From contig NZ_LN907827.1 in NCBI RefSeq assembly GCF_001517405.1, positions 510,616 through 574,615 of the forward strand: a stretch of DNA of 64,000 bases. The letters are read 5' to 3'. Below are positions 23,101 through 31,506 of the stretch, in pieces. The DNA comes from Duffyella gerundensis (GTDB taxonomy: Bacteria > Pseudomonadota > Gammaproteobacteria > Enterobacterales > Enterobacteriaceae). The notes beneath the pieces were generated by a model, which saw only the letters and a list, made by a program, of their open reading frames with translations, was not told the origin of the DNA and made no database searches. The stretch's first letter is position 1. Every line of letters begins with the position of its first letter. A program made the position numbers and the translations under genes.

Positions 23101-24080
23101 TCGGCCAGCGAGGCGGCAAAAGCGCTTAACGGCTGGCTGTCATCAAGCTGCACGGCCAGCGGCAATACGTTAATCACCGGTCCGGTCGCGCAGAGCGCCG
23201 CCGATCCGATGCGGCGCATAAAGATGAAGCCGGCTGAAAAATCGTTTTGTCCACTGAGACGCGCCAGCCATAGCGCCACCAGACCGATCGCCATATCTGC
23301 GGCGCTAAGGTGCTGTTGCTGACCTTCTGCCACCAATGCGCTGAAGGCATCACGTGGCAGCGCGATCGTTTCGCGCAGAATGGTGGTACTGGCGGTTTCG
23401 CCGCTTAGCGGCTTCAGGGAAATGGACGCAGGCGGCGGCAGAAGCGCGCCCTGCTGCTGCCAGAACGCCTGGTCACGCTGCCATGCGGCGGACGCCTGAT
23501 AGCGCTGATACTCTTCCACTACCTCACGGAAAGGGATAAACGGCGTCGGCTCGGGCGGCCGTTGCTGGCATAACGCGCTGTAGATCGCCGCAATGCGGCG
23601 GGTCAGGGCGGTAAAGCTAAAGCCGTCCACCACCAGATGATGAAAGCGTTGATACCAGAACCAGCGCTGCTCGCCAACGCGCAGAATCTGATGATGCCAG
23701 AGCGGCGCACCGCTCAGCACACGCAGATCGCCTGCCATATCCTGCTGCATCAGCTGGCGCGCGGCGGCAACCGGATCGGCGTGCTGACGCAAATCGTGCA
23801 TCGCCGGGGCGCTGAACGATTGCGGCTGCGGCCACTGCACGGGCACACCATCCCGCTCGCCAAACGCCATATTCAGCGTATCCGCTTCCTGCATGCCGAG
23901 CACGACCGCCTGTGACAGGTACGACAGATCGAGAGGACCATTCAGTTCGACGTAATGAGCGACAGCGAAGGCGTTATGTTGCGCAGAGAGCTGATCGGCC
24001 ATCCAGATACCGGGCTGGGCAGCAACCAGCGGCATCGGTGCCAGCTGCACCGCGTGCTGTGGCGTTAATGTTTCAGACAT
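20154..24080 (-). CDS. entF: Enterobactin non-ribosomal peptide synthetase EntF
   Basis: A 1308-residue NRPS (E. coli EntF 1293). Domain order: condensation (about 1-440, motif HHLVVDGFS), serine-activating adenylation (about 460-960, with YTSGSTGRPKGV, YGPTEAAVD, RTGDVARW), thiolation (LGGHSLLAM, Ser near 1019) and thioesterase (GYSLGG Ser, CAHVDII His). It condenses three DHB-Ser units and releases the cyclic trilactone. The ATG at 24080 aligns with E. coli except for about 11 extra N-terminal residues. It overlaps ybdZ by 8 bases. A longer upstream frame lies entirely within ybdZ. Confidence 0.97.
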   Translation of the reverse strand: MSETLTPQHAVQLAPMPLVAAQPGIWMADQLSAQHNAFAVAHYVELNGPLDLSYLSQAVVLGMQEADTLNMAFGERDGVPVQWPQPQSFSAPAMHDLRQHADPVAAARQLMQQDMAGDLRVLSGAPLWHHQILRVGEQRWFWYQRFHHLVVDGFSFTALTRRIAAIYSALCQQRPPEPTPFIPFREVVEEYQRYQASAAWQRDQAFWQQQGALLPPPASISLKPLSGETASTTILRETIALPRDAFSALVAEGQQQHLSAADMAIGLVALWLARLSGQNDFSAGFIFMRRIGSAALCATGPVINVLPLAVQLDDSQPLSAFAASLADRLKKLRRHQRYDAEQVQRDLGRIGDGEPLYGPVINLKMFDYRLDFAGVEGITHQLASGPVRDLEIAIYLSEQGDISLELLANAARYDHATLQQHARRLPLMLQQLAAQPTLSCAAVDLLMPEEQQRIDDINHTAQPLPAETLASLLAKQAARTPQAPALADARHRLTYQQNHQQVIALAQQLLAAGVTRGDIVAVALPRSVFVSLALQAIVSVGAVWLPLDTGYPDDRLALMLEDAAPRLLLTDSALAQRFAVLAAVDQLHYQALLPVVEASPLPMPTPQDAAYVIYTSGSTGRPKGVVVGHEAIVNRLLWMQDRYPLNATDVVLQKTPGSFDVSVWEFFWPLLVGAQLVMAPPEAHRDPEALQQLFSQHRITTTHFVPSMLAAFMASLTDDEAVARCASLRQVFCSGEALPTALCRQWEQLTAVPLHNLYGPTEAAVDVSWYPAFGPELAAVTGASVPIGFPVWNTGLRILNSRLQPVPPGIAGDLYLTGIQLAQGYLARPDLTASRFVADPFQPGERMYRTGDVARWLPDGAVEYLGRSDDQLKIRGQRIELNEIDHALCSLPGIEQAVTHACILGQQDAAQGDARQLVSYVIARDPVDGDALRQQLATLLPAHMVPVAIVQLAEFPLSVNGKLNRNALPLPTQQAAHASRAPLPGIEQQIAAAFCQLLGCESVSADDDFFALGGHSLLAMRLAAGLRKTLNRPVSVGQIMIASTVAKLARQLTENAEEAVAAGFDAVLPLRESTGPRLFCFHPASGFAWQFSVLQRYIDPRWSLTGIQSPHPHGPLQHSAHLDAVCDAHLATVRRVQPQGPYYFIGYSLGGTLAQGIAARLQALGEEVAFLGLLDTWPPETQNWDERRGENVLDQAVLDEVNREREQFLAAQRNAAGEEMAELFSTIEANYADSVRLLTTARSACFSGKATLFLAEETQQPGQDPQRAWAPFVGSLEIWPQPCAHVDIISPPIFTRLGPQLNQLLSRF

Positions 24081-24282
24081 GATGATGACCCCCGATTTGC
24101 GTAGGCTCCTGCCAGTGTTGAGCCAGCCAGCTGTCGCAGGCGGCGCGCGGTTGTGGTCCAAATACCGGCTGCCAGCCCGCAGGCAGCGGATAGCCAGCGG
24201 GCCACAGGCTGTATTGCCGTCGTGCGTTACTCAGCACCTGGCACTCCAGCTGCGCATCGTCAAAAGGGTTGAGATGTTCCAT
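24073..24282 (-). CDS. ybdZ: MbtH-like protein YbdZ
   Basis: A 69-residue MbtH-family protein that binds and activates NRPS adenylation domains, here EntF. It has the family pattern NPFDD, YSLWP, LPAGW and the C-terminal CDSWLAQHW. The ATG at 24282 has AGGAG 6 bases upstream; a TTG five codons earlier would overlap that site. It sits between fes and entF as in E. coli. Confidence 0.93.
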   Translation of the reverse strand: MEHLNPFDDAQLECQVLSNARRQYSLWPAGYPLPAGWQPVFGPQPRAACDSWLAQHWQEPTQIGGHHHV

Positions 24283-24318
24283 GTCATTCTCCTGCAATAA
24301 AACCCGTTGGTGTGACGG

Positions 24319-25536
24319 TTAGCACCGTTGCCACAGCGACGTTAGCCCATCGAGCAAGCCACCGCGCCAGCACAGCGCATCGTGGCCGCCTTCAACCAGG
24401 CGATAGTTGACCTGATGTCCGGCATCGGTCAGCTGATGATGAAGATCGTGGTTGGCGGTGAGCACCAGAGGTTCCCGGCTACCTGCCTCAATAAAGAAAC
24501 GTTGTGCCTGGCCTTGCCCCAAACCGGCGGCGATCTGACCGTTGAGCCAGCCAGGCTGTTGATCCGCCGCATTAAGTGCCCGATCGGGCCACCAGAACGA
24601 TCCCGATTGGCTGATTGCCGCGCCGAAACGCTGTGGCCAGTGCAGTGCCGCATACACCGCTGACAGGCCGCCAAAGCTCTGGCCCGCCACCAGCGTTTGT
24701 TGTGGATCGGCGGTAAAGGGAATCGTGGTCTGCACCTTCGGCAGCAGTTCCTGTTGAGCCGCCAGCCAGAAATCGGCATTGCAGGGCAGCTCGGCGCTGC
24801 GGTGAGCGGTATCAATGACGTCAATCAGAATGTAAACCGCGGACGGCAGGTCGCCGCGCTGCGTCAGCGTATGCAAGGGGCCGGCGATGGGCATCTTTGT
24901 TGCCCAGAACTGCCCATCCAGCAGGATAGCCAGGGGGCGATCGGCGTGCGGTGCGCCGGTCTCGATGATCCAGATACGGCGCCGATTGCCCAAACGCGCA
25001 CTCTGCCAGTCATGTGGCGGCGCGATGTGCGTTTCCTCGCCCCGATCTACCGCCTCCCAGAGTTGCTGATCGGGCGCGAGCGGCATATGCAACGGCGACA
25101 CGCCATTGCCGCGTCCGCCGCACCAGCTGCGTAGAGGATTTAACGAATCGACCTGGGCGGCAGGAAGCAAGTCACGCCACCAGGCACGCAGCGTCATCAT
25201 GTCCGGCTCGCCGTTAAAATCGCGCGCCTGGCGATCGGGAATCAGGCTGTAACTGCCACGCCAGGTTGCTGGGAGCAGATAGCTTCCCAGCCAGACGTCG
25301 GTGCCGGTTACGCGCTGCAGTGAGCGTGGAACAGCACGCTGATGATGATCGGTGACGCCGGTAATATTCAGCCAGACGCGGCGCAGAGGAGAGGTTGCTT
25401 CACTACCGTCGGCGTCGCGCCAGAAGAACGTGACGCGAAAATGGCGATCGTCTGCCGGTTCAATTCGCGGAATACCCGCCTGTTTTTGCGCCTGCCACCA
25501 GCTTTCACTGCCGGTCTCATTACTTAATAACGTCAT
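24319..25536 (-). CDS. fes: Enterobactin esterase Fes
   Basis: About 405 residues. An N-terminal enterochelin-esterase domain (SESWWQ, ITGVTDHHQ, GTDVWLGSY) is followed by an alpha/beta-hydrolase with the nucleophile Ser in AGQSFGG and the catalytic His in EGGHDALCW. It hydrolyses the trilactone of ferric enterobactin in the cytoplasm to free iron. The start at 25536 is set by family alignment, but no good ribosome site is visible and an upstream in-frame extension to 25617 remains possible. First gene of fes-ybdZ-entF. Confidence 0.93.
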   Translation of the reverse strand: MTLLSNETGSESWWQAQKQAGIPRIEPADDRHFRVTFFWRDADGSEATSPLRRVWLNITGVTDHHQRAVPRSLQRVTGTDVWLGSYLLPATWRGSYSLIPDRQARDFNGEPDMMTLRAWWRDLLPAAQVDSLNPLRSWCGGRGNGVSPLHMPLAPDQQLWEAVDRGEETHIAPPHDWQSARLGNRRRIWIIETGAPHADRPLAILLDGQFWATKMPIAGPLHTLTQRGDLPSAVYILIDVIDTAHRSAELPCNADFWLAAQQELLPKVQTTIPFTADPQQTLVAGQSFGGLSAVYAALHWPQRFGAAISQSGSFWWPDRALNAADQQPGWLNGQIAAGLGQGQAQRFFIEAGSREPLVLTANHDLHHQLTDAGHQVNYRLVEGGHDALCWRGGLLDGLTSLWQRC

Positions 25537-25584
25537 ACAGCGTGTGTCATTTCTTCCGCGTAAGCGGCCCGCGATAATGTAATG

Positions 25585-25610
25585 AATAATACTATTGATA
25601 ATTATTTGCA
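25585..25610. promoter_or_regulatory. Fur-box-like site between fes and fepA
   Basis: TGATAATTATTTGCA (25596-25610) matches the 7-1-7 Fur core with two mismatches, and AATAATACTATTGATAAT just before it provides overlapping half-sites. It is the divergent fes/fepA region, where E. coli also has a Fur-controlled promoter pair. Confidence 0.75.
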
Positions 25611-25791
25611 TTTGCAATAGGGTGTTTCCGCCCGTTCAGGCGCGGCTTTTTTCCGCACTATCCGCAGTGGCATGTCGGTGTTTTCAGCGTTGGCTGACGA
25701 CCGCGGAAAAGCACTCCCGGGCAGGATTATCAAACGACATCATCGTGTTACCGCGTCCATTCTCCGACGCAGGTTGCTCAGGAATAACATA

Positions 25792-28026
25792 ATGAAAAAA
25801 CTCTCCCGACTCTCTTTTGCTGTTTTGCTTGAACTGGGGCTTATCGGTGGCGCGCATGCGGCCGAAGACAGTACGACTACCGATCAAACGGATGCTGAAA
25901 ATGGCACGCTGGTGGTCACCGCGGCCCAGCAGAATATGCAGGCGCCTGGCGTTTCGACTATTACGGCTGATGAGATCAGGAAGCGGCCACCGGCGCGCGA
26001 CGTCTCCGAGATTATCCGTACCATGCCGGGCGTTAACCTGACCGGCAACTCTACCAGCGGTCAGCGAGGTAATAACCGGCAGATCGACATTCGCGGCATG
26101 GGCCCGGAAAACACGCTGATCATGGTGGACGGCCTGCCGATAAGCAGCCGCAACTCGGTGCGACTCGGCTGGCGCGGCGAGCGTGATACCCGCGGCGACA
26201 GCAGCTGGGTGCCGCCGGAGATGATTGACCACATTGAGGTGATTCGTGGACCGGCCGCCGCGCGCTACGGTAACGGTGCCGCGGGCGGCGTGGTCAATAT
26301 CATCACCAAAAAAGACACCAACCACTGGCATGGATCGTGGAACACCTATTACAACGTGCCGCAACATGATGAAGAGGGTGCCACCAAACGCACTAACTTC
26401 AGCCTTTCGGGCCCGCTCGGCGATGATGTCAGCTTCCGGCTGTATGGCGGCCTGGCAAAAACCCAGGCCGATGCGCAGTTTATCAATGAAGGCCATCAGT
26501 CGTTGCGGACCGGCAGCTACGCCAGCACTGTACCCGCCGGGCGCGAAGGTGTGGTCAATAAAGACATCAATGCGCTGCTGCGCTGGGCTTTTGCTCCGAT
26601 GCAGGCGCTGGAGTTCGAGGCGGGCTACAGCCGCCAGGGCAACCTCTATGCTGGCGATACGCAAAACACCAATACCAGCGCGCTGGTGCAGAGCAAGTAC
26701 GGCGATGAAACCAATCGGCTCTATCGCCAGAACTTTGCGCTGACCTGGACCGGCGCCTGGGATAATGGCATCAGCACCCGCAGTTACGCTCAGTATGAGA
26801 ACACACGTAACTCGCGTATGAATGAAGGGCTGGCTGGTGGAACAGAAGGGATCTTCGCCAACAGCGACTTCTCCACCATTGAGCTAAACGACGTGCTGTT
26901 GCACAGTGAAATCAGCGTACCTTTCGAACTGGGCGTGAATCAAACCGCCACCTTCGGCACCGAGTGGAATCAGCAGAAGATGAAGGATGCGTCATCCAAC
27001 ACGCAAACCTTTATGAGCGGCGCGGTGGACGGGATTTCCGGCACTGATCGCAGCCCTTATTCGCAGGCAGAGATTTTCTCGCTGTTCGCGGAAGACAATA
27101 TTGAGCTCACCGACAGCACCATGCTGGTGCCGGGACTGCGCTTCGATCACCACTCGATTGTCGGCAATAACTGGAGTCCGTCGCTGAACCTGTCGCAGGG
27201 GCTGGGCGATGATGTCACGCTGAAACTGGGCATTGCGCGGGCTTATAAAGCGCCAAGTCTCTATCAAACCAACCCCAACTATCTGCTCTACAGTCGTGGC
27301 CAGGGCTGTGCCGACAGCGCGGGTGCCTGTTATCTGATGGGTAACGACGATCTGAAAGCCGAAACCAGCATCAATAAAGAAGTCGGGCTGGAATGGAAAC
27401 ATGACGGTTATCAGGCGGGCGTCACCTGGTTCCGCAACGACTATCGCGACAAAATTGAGGCGGGCTACACGCCGGATGGCGTTTCCTCAGGCGGCGCAGC
27501 TGATGTTTATAAATGGGAAAATGTCCCTAAAGCGGTGGTTGAAGGCCTGGAAGGTACGCTGAATTTGCCGGTCAGCGACAGCATCAGCTGGAACAACAAC
27601 ATCACTTATATGCTGCAGAGTAAAAACAAAGAGACCGGCGATCGCCTGTCGATTATTCCGGAATATACCCTCAACTCAACGTTGAGCTGGCAGGCTATGC
27701 CAGATCTTTCCCTGCAATCAACCCTCACCTGGTACGGCACGCAAACGCCGAAGAAGTATAATTACAAAGGTGATGCGGTTACCGGCAGTGAGAAAGATGA
27801 GGTGAGCCCGTACTCTATCGTTGGCCTGAGCGGCACGTATGATGTTAATAAGTACGCCAGCGTGACGCTGGGCGTCGATAACCTGTTTGATAAGCGGCAT
27901 TATCGTGAAGGCAATGCGCAGACCACCGGCAACTCGGCGACCAACGCCTGGATGTATGGCGCGGGTGCCAACACCTACAACGAATCAGGCCGCACTTACT
28001 ACGTTAGCGTCAATACGCACTTCTGA
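25792..28026 (+). CDS. fepA: TonB-dependent ferric enterobactin receptor FepA
   Basis: A 744-residue outer-membrane receptor (E. coli FepA 746). A signal peptide ending GGAHA is followed by the TonB box TLVVTA near residue 37, the plug domain (APGVSTITADEIRKRPPARD, GNSTSGQRGNNRQIDIRGMG), a 22-strand beta-barrel and a terminal Phe in VNTHF. Very close similarity to E. coli FepA throughout argues for enterobactin rather than salmochelin as ligand. ATG 25792 has AGGAA about 8 bases upstream; a 40-codon in-frame extension is rejected. Confidence 0.97.
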   Translation: MKKLSRLSFAVLLELGLIGGAHAAEDSTTTDQTDAENGTLVVTAAQQNMQAPGVSTITADEIRKRPPARDVSEIIRTMPGVNLTGNSTSGQRGNNRQIDIRGMGPENTLIMVDGLPISSRNSVRLGWRGERDTRGDSSWVPPEMIDHIEVIRGPAAARYGNGAAGGVVNIITKKDTNHWHGSWNTYYNVPQHDEEGATKRTNFSLSGPLGDDVSFRLYGGLAKTQADAQFINEGHQSLRTGSYASTVPAGREGVVNKDINALLRWAFAPMQALEFEAGYSRQGNLYAGDTQNTNTSALVQSKYGDETNRLYRQNFALTWTGAWDNGISTRSYAQYENTRNSRMNEGLAGGTEGIFANSDFSTIELNDVLLHSEISVPFELGVNQTATFGTEWNQQKMKDASSNTQTFMSGAVDGISGTDRSPYSQAEIFSLFAEDNIELTDSTMLVPGLRFDHHSIVGNNWSPSLNLSQGLGDDVTLKLGIARAYKAPSLYQTNPNYLLYSRGQGCADSAGACYLMGNDDLKAETSINKEVGLEWKHDGYQAGVTWFRNDYRDKIEAGYTPDGVSSGGAADVYKWENVPKAVVEGLEGTLNLPVSDSISWNNNITYMLQSKNKETGDRLSIIPEYTLNSTLSWQAMPDLSLQSTLTWYGTQTPKKYNYKGDAVTGSEKDEVSPYSIVGLSGTYDVNKYASVTLGVDNLFDKRHYREGNAQTTGNSATNAWMYGAGANTYNESGRTYYVSVNTHF

Positions 28027-28030
28027 TCGA

Positions 28031-28060
28031 ACAGGGCGGCATTGCGCCGCCCTGTTTATC
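28031..28060. terminator. Terminator between convergent fepA and dacB
   Basis: A perfect 10-bp stem ACAGGGCGGC / GCCGCCCTGT (28031-28040 with 28046-28055) with a 5-base loop, followed by a short T-rich stretch. Confidence 0.75.
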
Positions 28061-28081
28061 CTGTGACTAATGCACTCAGCC

Positions 28082-29515
28082 TCAGTTATTACTGTAGATA
28101 TCTTTGTAGAGACGGCTTTCAAATCGCACCAGCGGCACTCTGCGAATACGCTGATCTTCTGGCGGCACGGCATAACCTGACAGGAACTGCACAAAGGCCA
28201 CGCGCTGACCGCTGGCGGTGGTGATAAAACCCGCCAGATTATAAACGCCCTGCAACGAGCCAGTTTTCGCCGACACTTTGCCATCCACTCCCGCTTCGTG
28301 TAGACCGCCGCGATAACGTAACGTGCCATCGTAGCCCGCTAACGGCAGCATCGAAATATAGTTGAGCGTCTGATCATTTTTCGCAATGTACTGCAACACC
28401 TGCATCATGGTGTCAGGTGCGATCAAATCGTGACGTGACAGCCCTGAGCCATCAACCTGAATGCTGTTGCCCATATCAACGCCCGCTTTGGCCTGCAAAA
28501 TCCGGCGCACCGCATCCGATCCCGCACGCCAGGTACCGGGCACGTTAAAATAGTGATGGCCAATGGTGCGGAAAACGGTGTCGGCGATCATGTTGTCTGA
28601 CTTTTTCAACATGGTTTTTAACAGATCATGCAACGGCGCTGACTGTTTTTGTGCCAGCACGGTACCGGCAGGGGTTTCACGCGTCTGACGCACCACGTGA
28701 CCGCTGATGTCGATATCGGCAGCGCGTAATTGGGCTTTAAGAATCGCGCCTGACCAGGCTGCACCATCCTGAATAGCGAAGGCCAGCGGCAGCGGTTCAG
28801 CACGCTGGCGCATACAGCCAGTGAGCGTGTAGCGGTTCAGTTCGCCCGGCACCACATCAAGTTCACAGTACTGCGCTTCACCAGAGTTCTTACCCAGCGT
28901 TTTCACCTGGCTGAACATGGTTACCGGATAGTAATCGGCAACGCGGATAAAGGCATTTTCGCCAGCGGTCGGCGAACTGTAGAGCGACACGGAAAAGCAG
29001 TTTTTGTCTATAATTGCCGCGGCGGGGGGTGCGCTAAAACATTGGGTCAAATCGTTCCATGGCCAGCCGGGTGCTTCATCGTGGCTGGCAAAGACCGAGG
29101 TATCGATCACCAGGTTACCTTTGATATGCGTGATGCCCTGCTTTTTAAGCTGCGCCACCATATTGCGGGTGTCCTGACGGCCGAGCGTTGGGTCACCGCC
29201 AAAGCGCGCGATTAGATCGCCGTTTAAGGTGCCGTCAGAAAGTGAGCCATGCGTTTCCAGCGTCGTCTGGAAACGAAAATCGGGACCCAGCTCAAGCAGT
29301 GCGGCCAGCGCGGTCACCACTTTCATGGTGCTGGCGGGCAGGGCCATCTGTTTGCTGTGGTAATCGATAATCGGTGCCGATGCGCCTACTTTTTGTACCA
29401 TCAGTGCGAGGTTCGCGCCATCAGGCAAATACTGCATGTAATCCTCAATGGGAGCTGCCTGGGCTTGCAGCATAAATGCGCAGGTTAATCCGGTAACAAG
29501 TCGTGAAAATCGCAT
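28082..29515 (-). CDS. dacB: D-alanyl-D-alanine carboxypeptidase/endopeptidase DacB (PBP4)
   Basis: A 477-residue periplasmic low-molecular-weight penicillin-binding protein, the same length as E. coli PBP4. It cleaves the terminal D-Ala and peptide crosslinks of peptidoglycan. A signal peptide ends AQA. Catalytic motifs STMK (Ser near residue 62), SDN and KTG are present. The ATG at 29515 gives the E. coli-like N-terminus MRFSRL. A 34-codon upstream frame is rejected. It is divergent from greA, as in E. coli. Confidence 0.95.
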   Translation of the reverse strand: MRFSRLVTGLTCAFMLQAQAAPIEDYMQYLPDGANLALMVQKVGASAPIIDYHSKQMALPASTMKVVTALAALLELGPDFRFQTTLETHGSLSDGTLNGDLIARFGGDPTLGRQDTRNMVAQLKKQGITHIKGNLVIDTSVFASHDEAPGWPWNDLTQCFSAPPAAAIIDKNCFSVSLYSSPTAGENAFIRVADYYPVTMFSQVKTLGKNSGEAQYCELDVVPGELNRYTLTGCMRQRAEPLPLAFAIQDGAAWSGAILKAQLRAADIDISGHVVRQTRETPAGTVLAQKQSAPLHDLLKTMLKKSDNMIADTVFRTIGHHYFNVPGTWRAGSDAVRRILQAKAGVDMGNSIQVDGSGLSRHDLIAPDTMMQVLQYIAKNDQTLNYISMLPLAGYDGTLRYRGGLHEAGVDGKVSAKTGSLQGVYNLAGFITTASGQRVAFVQFLSGYAVPPEDQRIRRVPLVRFESRLYKDIYSNN

Positions 29516-29767
29516 AATCTCGCGGTAACTGACGGAAGAAGGCGACCATACTACGGTGCATTGAGGTGGAAAGTAAACGATGACCCAAGCTGAACTCTGG
29601 GTTAAAATACGTATCAAAATGCAAAACCATTTCCTGGCCTGGAAACTTTTCCGGGTCAGGATACTTTTGTTTGCAAAACCTGTGTAGGCGCTGCAGAAGG
29701 TGACTTTTGCGTTCAGCTGTCAGGATGGACACCTGGTATAAACAGGAACGACAACGAGGGTATCAAG

Positions 29768-30244
29768 ATGAACCAAATTCCGATGACGTTAAGGGGCGCA
29801 GAAAAGCTGCGTGAAGAGCTTGAAGAGCTGAAAACCGTTAAGCGCCCCCGAATTATTGCCTCAATTGCTGATGCGCGTGAGCATGGCGATTTGAAAGAGA
29901 ACGCGGAATACCATGCTGCGCGTGAAGAGCAGGGATTCTGTGAAGGCCGCATTCAGGAGATTGAAGCAAAACTCTCTAATGCGCAGGTTATTGATGTCAC
30001 GAAAATGAATGCCAACGGGCGAGTCATTTTCGGGTCAACCGTTAGCGTGCTGAATGTCGATACCGATGAAGAAGCGACCTATCGCATCGTCGGCGACGAT
30101 GAAGCAGACTTTAAGCAAAATCTGATTTCGGTGAACTCACCGATGGCGCGCGGACTGATTGGTAAAGAAGTGGATGATGTGACCGTGGTCAAAACACCAG
30201 GTGGCGACGTCGAGTATGAGATTCTGAAGGTAGAGTATCTCTAA
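29768..30244 (+). CDS. greA: Transcription elongation factor GreA
   Basis: A 158-residue factor, the same length as E. coli GreA. It enters the RNA polymerase secondary channel and stimulates cleavage of backtracked transcripts. The N-terminal coiled coil carries the acidic tip (D41/E44 region in [17 protein letters not shown]). The C-terminal FKBP-like domain follows. A 252-base divergent leader lies upstream. Confidence 0.97.
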   Translation: MNQIPMTLRGAEKLREELEELKTVKRPRIIASIADAREHGDLKENAEYHAAREEQGFCEGRIQEIEAKLSNAQVIDVTKMNANGRVIFGSTVSVLNVDTDEEATYRIVGDDEADFKQNLISVNSPMARGLIGKEVDDVTVVKTPGGDVEYEILKVEYL

Positions 30245-30290
30245 GCACTTCTGTTACGCTGATAAGCGCGACGCATTGTAAAGAAAGGAA

Positions 30291-30313
30291 AAAGGCCGCG
30301 GTGCGGCCTTTTA
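30291..30313 (+). terminator. Rho-independent terminator after greA
   Basis: AAAGGCCGC / GCGGCCTTT (30291-30299 with 30303-30311), 3-base loop, then TT. It lies between convergent greA and yhbY and could serve both. Confidence 0.8.
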
Positions 30314-30346
30314 TCCCTGGCTGGAGCGTGTCACTTTCTCTCGCGC

Positions 30347-30640
30347 TTAACGCGGTAGAGAAATTTTGCTCTCTTTAGAAGGGCGGAACAGCACCAGCGT
30401 TTTGCCAATGACCTGAACGTTACTGGCGCGTGTTTCGCGCACGATAGCCTCGACAACCAGATTTTTGGTTTCGCGATCTTCAGTGGCAATTTTCACTTTG
30501 ATCAGCTCGTGGTGTTCAAGCGCCTGTTCGATTTCGGCCAGCACACCTTCGGTCAGGCCATTGTTACCCAGCATCACGACAGGTTTCAGTGGATGGGCAA
30601 GACCTTTCAGGTGCTGTTTTTGTTTGGTACTCAGATTCAT
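30347..30640 (-). CDS. yhbY: Ribosome assembly RNA-binding protein YhbY
   Basis: A 97-residue CRM-domain protein, the same length as E. coli YhbY, associated with pre-50S particles. The GxxG-type loop and conserved basic N-terminus (STKQKQHLKGLAHPLKP) are visible. It is divergent from rlmE, as in E. coli. Confidence 0.95.
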   Translation of the reverse strand: MNLSTKQKQHLKGLAHPLKPVVMLGNNGLTEGVLAEIEQALEHHELIKVKIATEDRETKNLVVEAIVRETRASNVQVIGKTLVLFRPSKESKISLPR

Positions 30641-30765
30641 CGTATTTTTTACTTACTTTGGGATTGAAAACGGTTCATTCTACCGCCATCTCTGGTATAT
30701 CACCAAATCGGCGTGCCGATTTGTGCGGTTATTTATCGCATCGATGAAGAATAGTTGGAAAAAGT

Positions 30766-31395
30766 ATGACGGGTAAAAAGCGTTCGGCCAGCTCAAGCCG
30801 CTGGCTGCAGGAACACTTTAGCGATAAATATGTGCTACAGGCACAGAAAAAAGGGTTGCGGTCACGCGCCTGGTTTAAACTTGATGAAATCCAGCAGGGC
30901 GACAAGATTTTCAAGCCCAACATGACCGTCGTCGATTTAGGCGCGGCGCCGGGTGGCTGGTCACAGTATGTGGTGACCCAAATCGGCAACAAAGGGCGCA
31001 TCATTGCCCTCGATCTTCTGCCTATGGATCCTATCGTTGGTGTTGATTTCCTTCAGGGTGATTTCCGCGACGAAGCCGTACTTGCTGCTTTACTGGAGCG
31101 AGTAGGGGAGTCAAAAGTTCAGGTTGTCATGTCAGATATGGCACCTAATATGAGCGGCACACCTGCCGTAGATATTCCACGATCGATGTATTTGGTTGAA
31201 CTGGCGCTCGAGATGTGTCGAGATGTACTGGCGCCGGGTGGGAGTTTTGTAGTGAAAGTGTTTCAGGGAGATGGCTTCGATGAATACCTGCGGGAAATTC
31301 GCTCCCTGTTTACGAAAGTGAAAATTCGTAAGCCGGACGCTTCGCGCTCCAGATCGCGTGAAGTGTATATTGTAGCGACAGGGCGCAAACCATAG
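30766..31395 (+). CDS. rlmE: 23S rRNA 2'-O-ribose methyltransferase RlmE (FtsJ/RrmJ)
   Basis: A 209-residue SAM-dependent methyltransferase that modifies U2552 of 23S rRNA in the 50S A-loop. It has the catalytic K-D-K-E set: Lys in RAWFKLDE, Asp in SDMAPN, Lys in VVKVFQG and a C-terminal Glu. The SAM motif is [11 protein letters not shown]. It lies upstream of ftsH with a 111-base gap and is probably co-transcribed with it. Confidence 0.96.
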   Translation: MTGKKRSASSSRWLQEHFSDKYVLQAQKKGLRSRAWFKLDEIQQGDKIFKPNMTVVDLGAAPGGWSQYVVTQIGNKGRIIALDLLPMDPIVGVDFLQGDFRDEAVLAALLERVGESKVQVVMSDMAPNMSGTPAVDIPRSMYLVELALEMCRDVLAPGGSFVVKVFQGDGFDEYLREIRSLFTKVKIRKPDASRSRSREVYIVATGRKP

Positions 31396-31506
31396 CCATA
31401 AGCTGAAATCATTGCCTTTTTAAGGCGATTTTAGCGACAAAGGATATAGCGTGCCCTACGCTGTCTGTTAACACAGTTGTAATAAGAGGTTAATCCCTTG
31501 AGTGAC

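Noticed and set aside
10043..28026. Salmochelin or another catecholate locus rather than enterobactin
   Set aside because: No glucosyltransferase (iroB), IroC/D/E or modified NRPS genes are present, and FepA, EntF and Fes align with the enterobactin versions.
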